Assembly (NCBI GenBank): GCA_020629545.1
Contig: JAHDDC010000002.1
Location: 101,403 to 165,402 of the forward strand
Origin: Hellea sp.
GTDB lineage: Bacteria; Pseudomonadota; Alphaproteobacteria; Caulobacterales; Maricaulaceae
Length of the DNA stretch: 64,000 bases
Direction: 5' to 3'
Shown here: positions 62,128-64,000 of the stretch, one piece after another
Layout of the letters: each line of letters opens with the position of its first letter
Position numbering within the stretch: position 1 is the stretch's first letter
Notes under the pieces: model-generated
Told to the model about the DNA's origin: nothing
Database searches by the model: none
What the model saw: the letters and a program-made list of their open reading frames with translations, nothing else
Translations under genes and position numbers: made by a program

Positions 62128-62930
62128 AGGTTTTGTTTCTCGGAGATGTTGTGGGCCGCGCTGGCCGCAAGGCAATTACGCGTCACCTTCCCAAACTACG
62201 TAAAGATCTAGATTTGGATGTCGTGGTTTGTAACGCGGAAAATATGGCAGGCGGTTTTGGTATCACGCCTGCGACCTGCCAGGAGCTTTACGATGCCGGG
62301 GTTGATGTCATCACGCTCGGAAATCACAGTTTTGACAATCCTCAAGGTATCTCTGCGATCGAAAATGATGAGCGTATTTTACGGCCTGTAAATTATCCGC
62401 CTAGCACGGTTCCGGGCAGAGGTGCGGGGCTTTTTGAAATCAAAGGTTTTCGAGTATTGGTGATCAATGTCTTAGGACGGGTCTTTATGGACTCCCTTGA
62501 TGATCCGTTTCAAGCCGTTGAAAAAGAGCTCTCTGCTGCGCCGCTTGGTGAAGCCGCTGATTTTGTTTTAGTTGATATGCACGCCGAAGCCACATCAGAG
62601 AAAAACGGTATGGGATATTTTTGTGATGGCCGAGCATCAGTGGTTGTTGGCACGCATCAACATGTTCCGACGGCTGATGCCCGAATTCTCCCAGGTGGTA
62701 CAGCCTATCAAACAGATGCTGGGATGTGCGGAGATTATAACAGCGTCATCGGTATGGATATCGAAGAGCCTTTGCATCGATTCACCAAGCGCATGCGTCA
62801 GAGCCGGTTTACGCCGGCCTCGGGCGACGGGACAATGTGTGGAGTGTTTGTCGAGACAGATAATAGAACTGGTCTTGCGATAAAAGTCGAGCCGGTTCGT
62901 ATTGGCGGCGTTTTAGCGTCCAGTCACTAG
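62124..62930 (+). CDS. ymdB: YmdB family metallophosphoesterase
   Basis: A 268-residue protein of the TIGR00282/YmdB family: LFLGDVVGRAGRKAI, VVCNAENMAGGFGI, ITLGNHSFDN, DMHAEATSEK and VVGTHQHVPTAD supply two-metal ligands. Characterised members are 2',3'-cyclic nucleotide phosphodiesterases that influence RNA decay and biofilm. Overlaps the cyclo-ligase gene by 4 bp; yebC follows 92 bp downstream. Confidence 0.93.
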   Translation: MKVLFLGDVVGRAGRKAITRHLPKLRKDLDLDVVVCNAENMAGGFGITPATCQELYDAGVDVITLGNHSFDNPQGISAIENDERILRPVNYPPSTVPGRGAGLFEIKGFRVLVINVLGRVFMDSLDDPFQAVEKELSAAPLGEAADFVLVDMHAEATSEKNGMGYFCDGRASVVVGTHQHVPTADARILPGGTAYQTDAGMCGDYNSVIGMDIEEPLHRFTKRMRQSRFTPASGDGTMCGVFVETDNRTGLAIKVEPVRIGGVLASSH

Positions 62931-63022
62931 CGCAAATAGTATGTTTAAGATCGGCGGGGCCTTGCCCCTTTCGGCTCGATCCATTAAGACACCGCACAAT
63001 TGAATGAATAAAGGGATTCCTC

Positions 63023-63796
63023 ATGGCAGGTCACTCTAAATGGGCCAATATCCAGCACCGCAAAGGACGGCAGGACAAGGCACGCTCGAAACTGTTTTCG
63101 AAACTCTCAAAGGATATCGCAATTGCAGCCAAAATGGGCGGCGGCGACCCGGATATGAACCCTAGATTGCGCCTGGCGATTAATAACGCCAAAGGTCAAT
63201 CCATGCCTAAGGATAATATCCAGCGGGCAATCGATAAGGGTGCGGGCGGTGACGGAGCTGACTATGAGGAAATCAGATATGAGGGATTTGGGCCAGCGGG
63301 CATTGGTTTCATCGTAGAGTGTTCAACTGACAACACTAATCGAAGCGCGATGGAGGTTCGGACTGCGTTTTCCAAAAACGGGGGTAATCTCGGGGAGACT
63401 GGATCCGTGGCGTTCATGTTTGATCAAGTTGGTAAGATTGAATATCCACTCGAAATAGGTGATGAGGATATGGTCATGGAGGCTGCGATCGAAGCTGGCG
63501 GAGATGATGTTGAACATGATGAGCCTGCCGATGATCAATGGGCTGAATATGAGCCTGTTCATACAATTTACACTCTGCGGGATGATTTGGGCGCAGTTGC
63601 GTCTGAGCTTGAGAAAAAATTCGGTGAAGCCAAATCAGTCAACCTCATCTGGAAGGCTCAAAACGATATTGATGCTCCCGATAAAGCCAGCCAGATCGTT
63701 CGGATTGTTGAGGCATTAGAAGATCTGGACGACGTCCAAAACGTTTATCACAATTTCGAAATGTCGGACGCAGCCATGGCTGCACTTGAAGATTAG
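63023..63796 (+). CDS. yebC: YebC/PmpR family regulator (TACO1-like)
   Basis: A 257-residue protein beginning AGHSKWANIQHRKGRQDKAR, with AKGQSMPKDNIQRAIDKG and YEGFGPAGIGFIVECSTDN shortened, the invariant family blocks. YebC proteins have been described as DNA-binding regulators and, more recently, as translation factors relieving proline-stretch stalling like mitochondrial TACO1; the window also has efp. A strong GG-rich ribosome-binding site precedes the ATG. In many alphaproteobacteria ruvCAB follows, but not here. Confidence 0.95.
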   Translation: MAGHSKWANIQHRKGRQDKARSKLFSKLSKDIAIAAKMGGGDPDMNPRLRLAINNAKGQSMPKDNIQRAIDKGAGGDGADYEEIRYEGFGPAGIGFIVECSTDNTNRSAMEVRTAFSKNGGNLGETGSVAFMFDQVGKIEYPLEIGDEDMVMEAAIEAGGDDVEHDEPADDQWAEYEPVHTIYTLRDDLGAVASELEKKFGEAKSVNLIWKAQNDIDAPDKASQIVRIVEALEDLDDVQNVYHNFEMSDAAMAALED

Positions 63797-63812
63797 TAAC
63801 TAGTCCTTTTTG

Positions 63813-63830
63813 CGATGACCTAGGTCATCG
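63813..63830. repeat. Perfect 18-bp palindrome after yebC
   Basis: CGATGACCTAGGTCATCG reads identically on both strands, with no loop bases, 16 bp after the yebC stop. A zero-loop palindrome suits a dimeric DNA-binding protein better than an RNA hairpin, and no T run follows. Possible operator for the gene beginning near 63885. Confidence 0.4.
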
Positions 63831-63884
63831 GTTCAAATGTGATGAAGTCCTGAATCTCCTTTAGATGTTTATCAATCAGCCGTT

Positions 63885-64000
63885 ATGATATTGGTTCATG
63901 TCGATGCAGTTTTTGATTATGGTTCAGGTAAAACGATTATCGAGTGCCAAGTTTCAGCTAGCGCGATTTCATTAGCTGAAACTCAAAAGGCTGACCCTTC
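63885..64000 (+). CDS. Possible 5' end of an unidentified gene (cut by window edge)
   Basis: An open frame from ATG at 63885 to the edge reads MILVHVDAVFDYGSGKTIIE and continues through polar residues. It has no clear ribosome-binding site and matches nothing I recognise; in particular it is not the RuvC start expected after yebC. It may be the first 38 codons of a real gene or chance. Confidence 0.25.
   Translation, partial: MILVHVDAVFDYGSGKTIIECQVSASAISLAETQKADP

Overview
The window looks like a chromosomal segment of a marine alphaproteobacterium of the Caulobacterales/Maricaulales type (Hyphomonadaceae or Robiginitomaculaceae-like; this placement is inference). Support comes from a CcrM-type GANTC methyltransferase, paired ATP synthase b and b' subunits in a stand-alone F0 operon, a DUF721-dsbA-dsbA-smc cluster facing mutY, a DUF4164-zapA pair beside gap-pgk-fba, an efp-suhB pair, and several TTAA-N7-TTAA CtrA-type boxes. 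Base composition is moderate by eye (uncounted) and even. I see no rRNA, tRNA, CRISPR array, insertion sequence or prophage. Most genes are core housekeeping genes.

Layout. 1-4.1 kb: the 5' end of prfA, a small membrane gene, a PspF-like regulator lacking key AAA+ features, and a divergent phage-shock operon (two small ORFs, pspA, pspB, pspC, one small exported protein) ending in a terminator. 4.1-13 kb: mnmC, a GIY-YIG-like protein, small hypotheticals, rpmE, a DUF2853 gene, suhB, efp, a DUF1989 protein, an NRAMP-superfamily transporter with altered metal-site residues, and a membrane-anchored GH5 enzyme. 13-24 kb: serC-serA with a possible RNA leader, two tandem paralogous exported proteins, asd, a PhoD-type phosphatase, and a sugar-phosphate/cell-surface cluster (glycosyltransferase, KpsF, phosphomannomutase). 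24-34.6 kb: atpIBEF'F, smc with two DsbA-like proteins and DUF721, mutY and ccrM.

34.6-50.7 kb: tesB, a hotdog thioesterase, an ABA4-like membrane protein, an exported esterase-like lipoprotein, lepA, a solitary TadG-like protein, a zinc-type TonB receptor (ZnuD-like) behind Zur-like palindromes, and a glycolytic operon gap-pgk-fba followed by a 2OG-Fe(II) oxygenase and an FKBP lipoprotein. DUF4164-zapA lie divergently, then a cyclophilin lipoprotein, a small membrane ORF and an HNH protein. 50.8-64 kb: an exported beta-propeller-like protein behind a perfect CtrA-type box, ppk-ppx, rpoN-hpf-ptsN, msrB, ubiA, then rsmE, a 5-formyl-THF cyclo-ligase gene, ymdB and yebC.

The least ordinary stretch is the 465-bp gap between msrB and rpoN. 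Read toward rpoN it holds a perfect TTAA-N7-TTAA box, overlapping sigma-70-like and sigma-54-like promoter elements, a transcript of about 240 nt rich in hairpins with a very strong ribosome-binding site in front of a 12-codon ORF, and a rho-independent terminator, all before the sigma-54 gene. A second unusual point is the PspF-like protein, which has lost the GAFTGA loop, the Walker B glutamate and an arginine finger, while no -24/-12 element is visible in front of the psp genes. Together these suggest rewired sigma-54 and envelope-stress control; this is inference from sequence alone.
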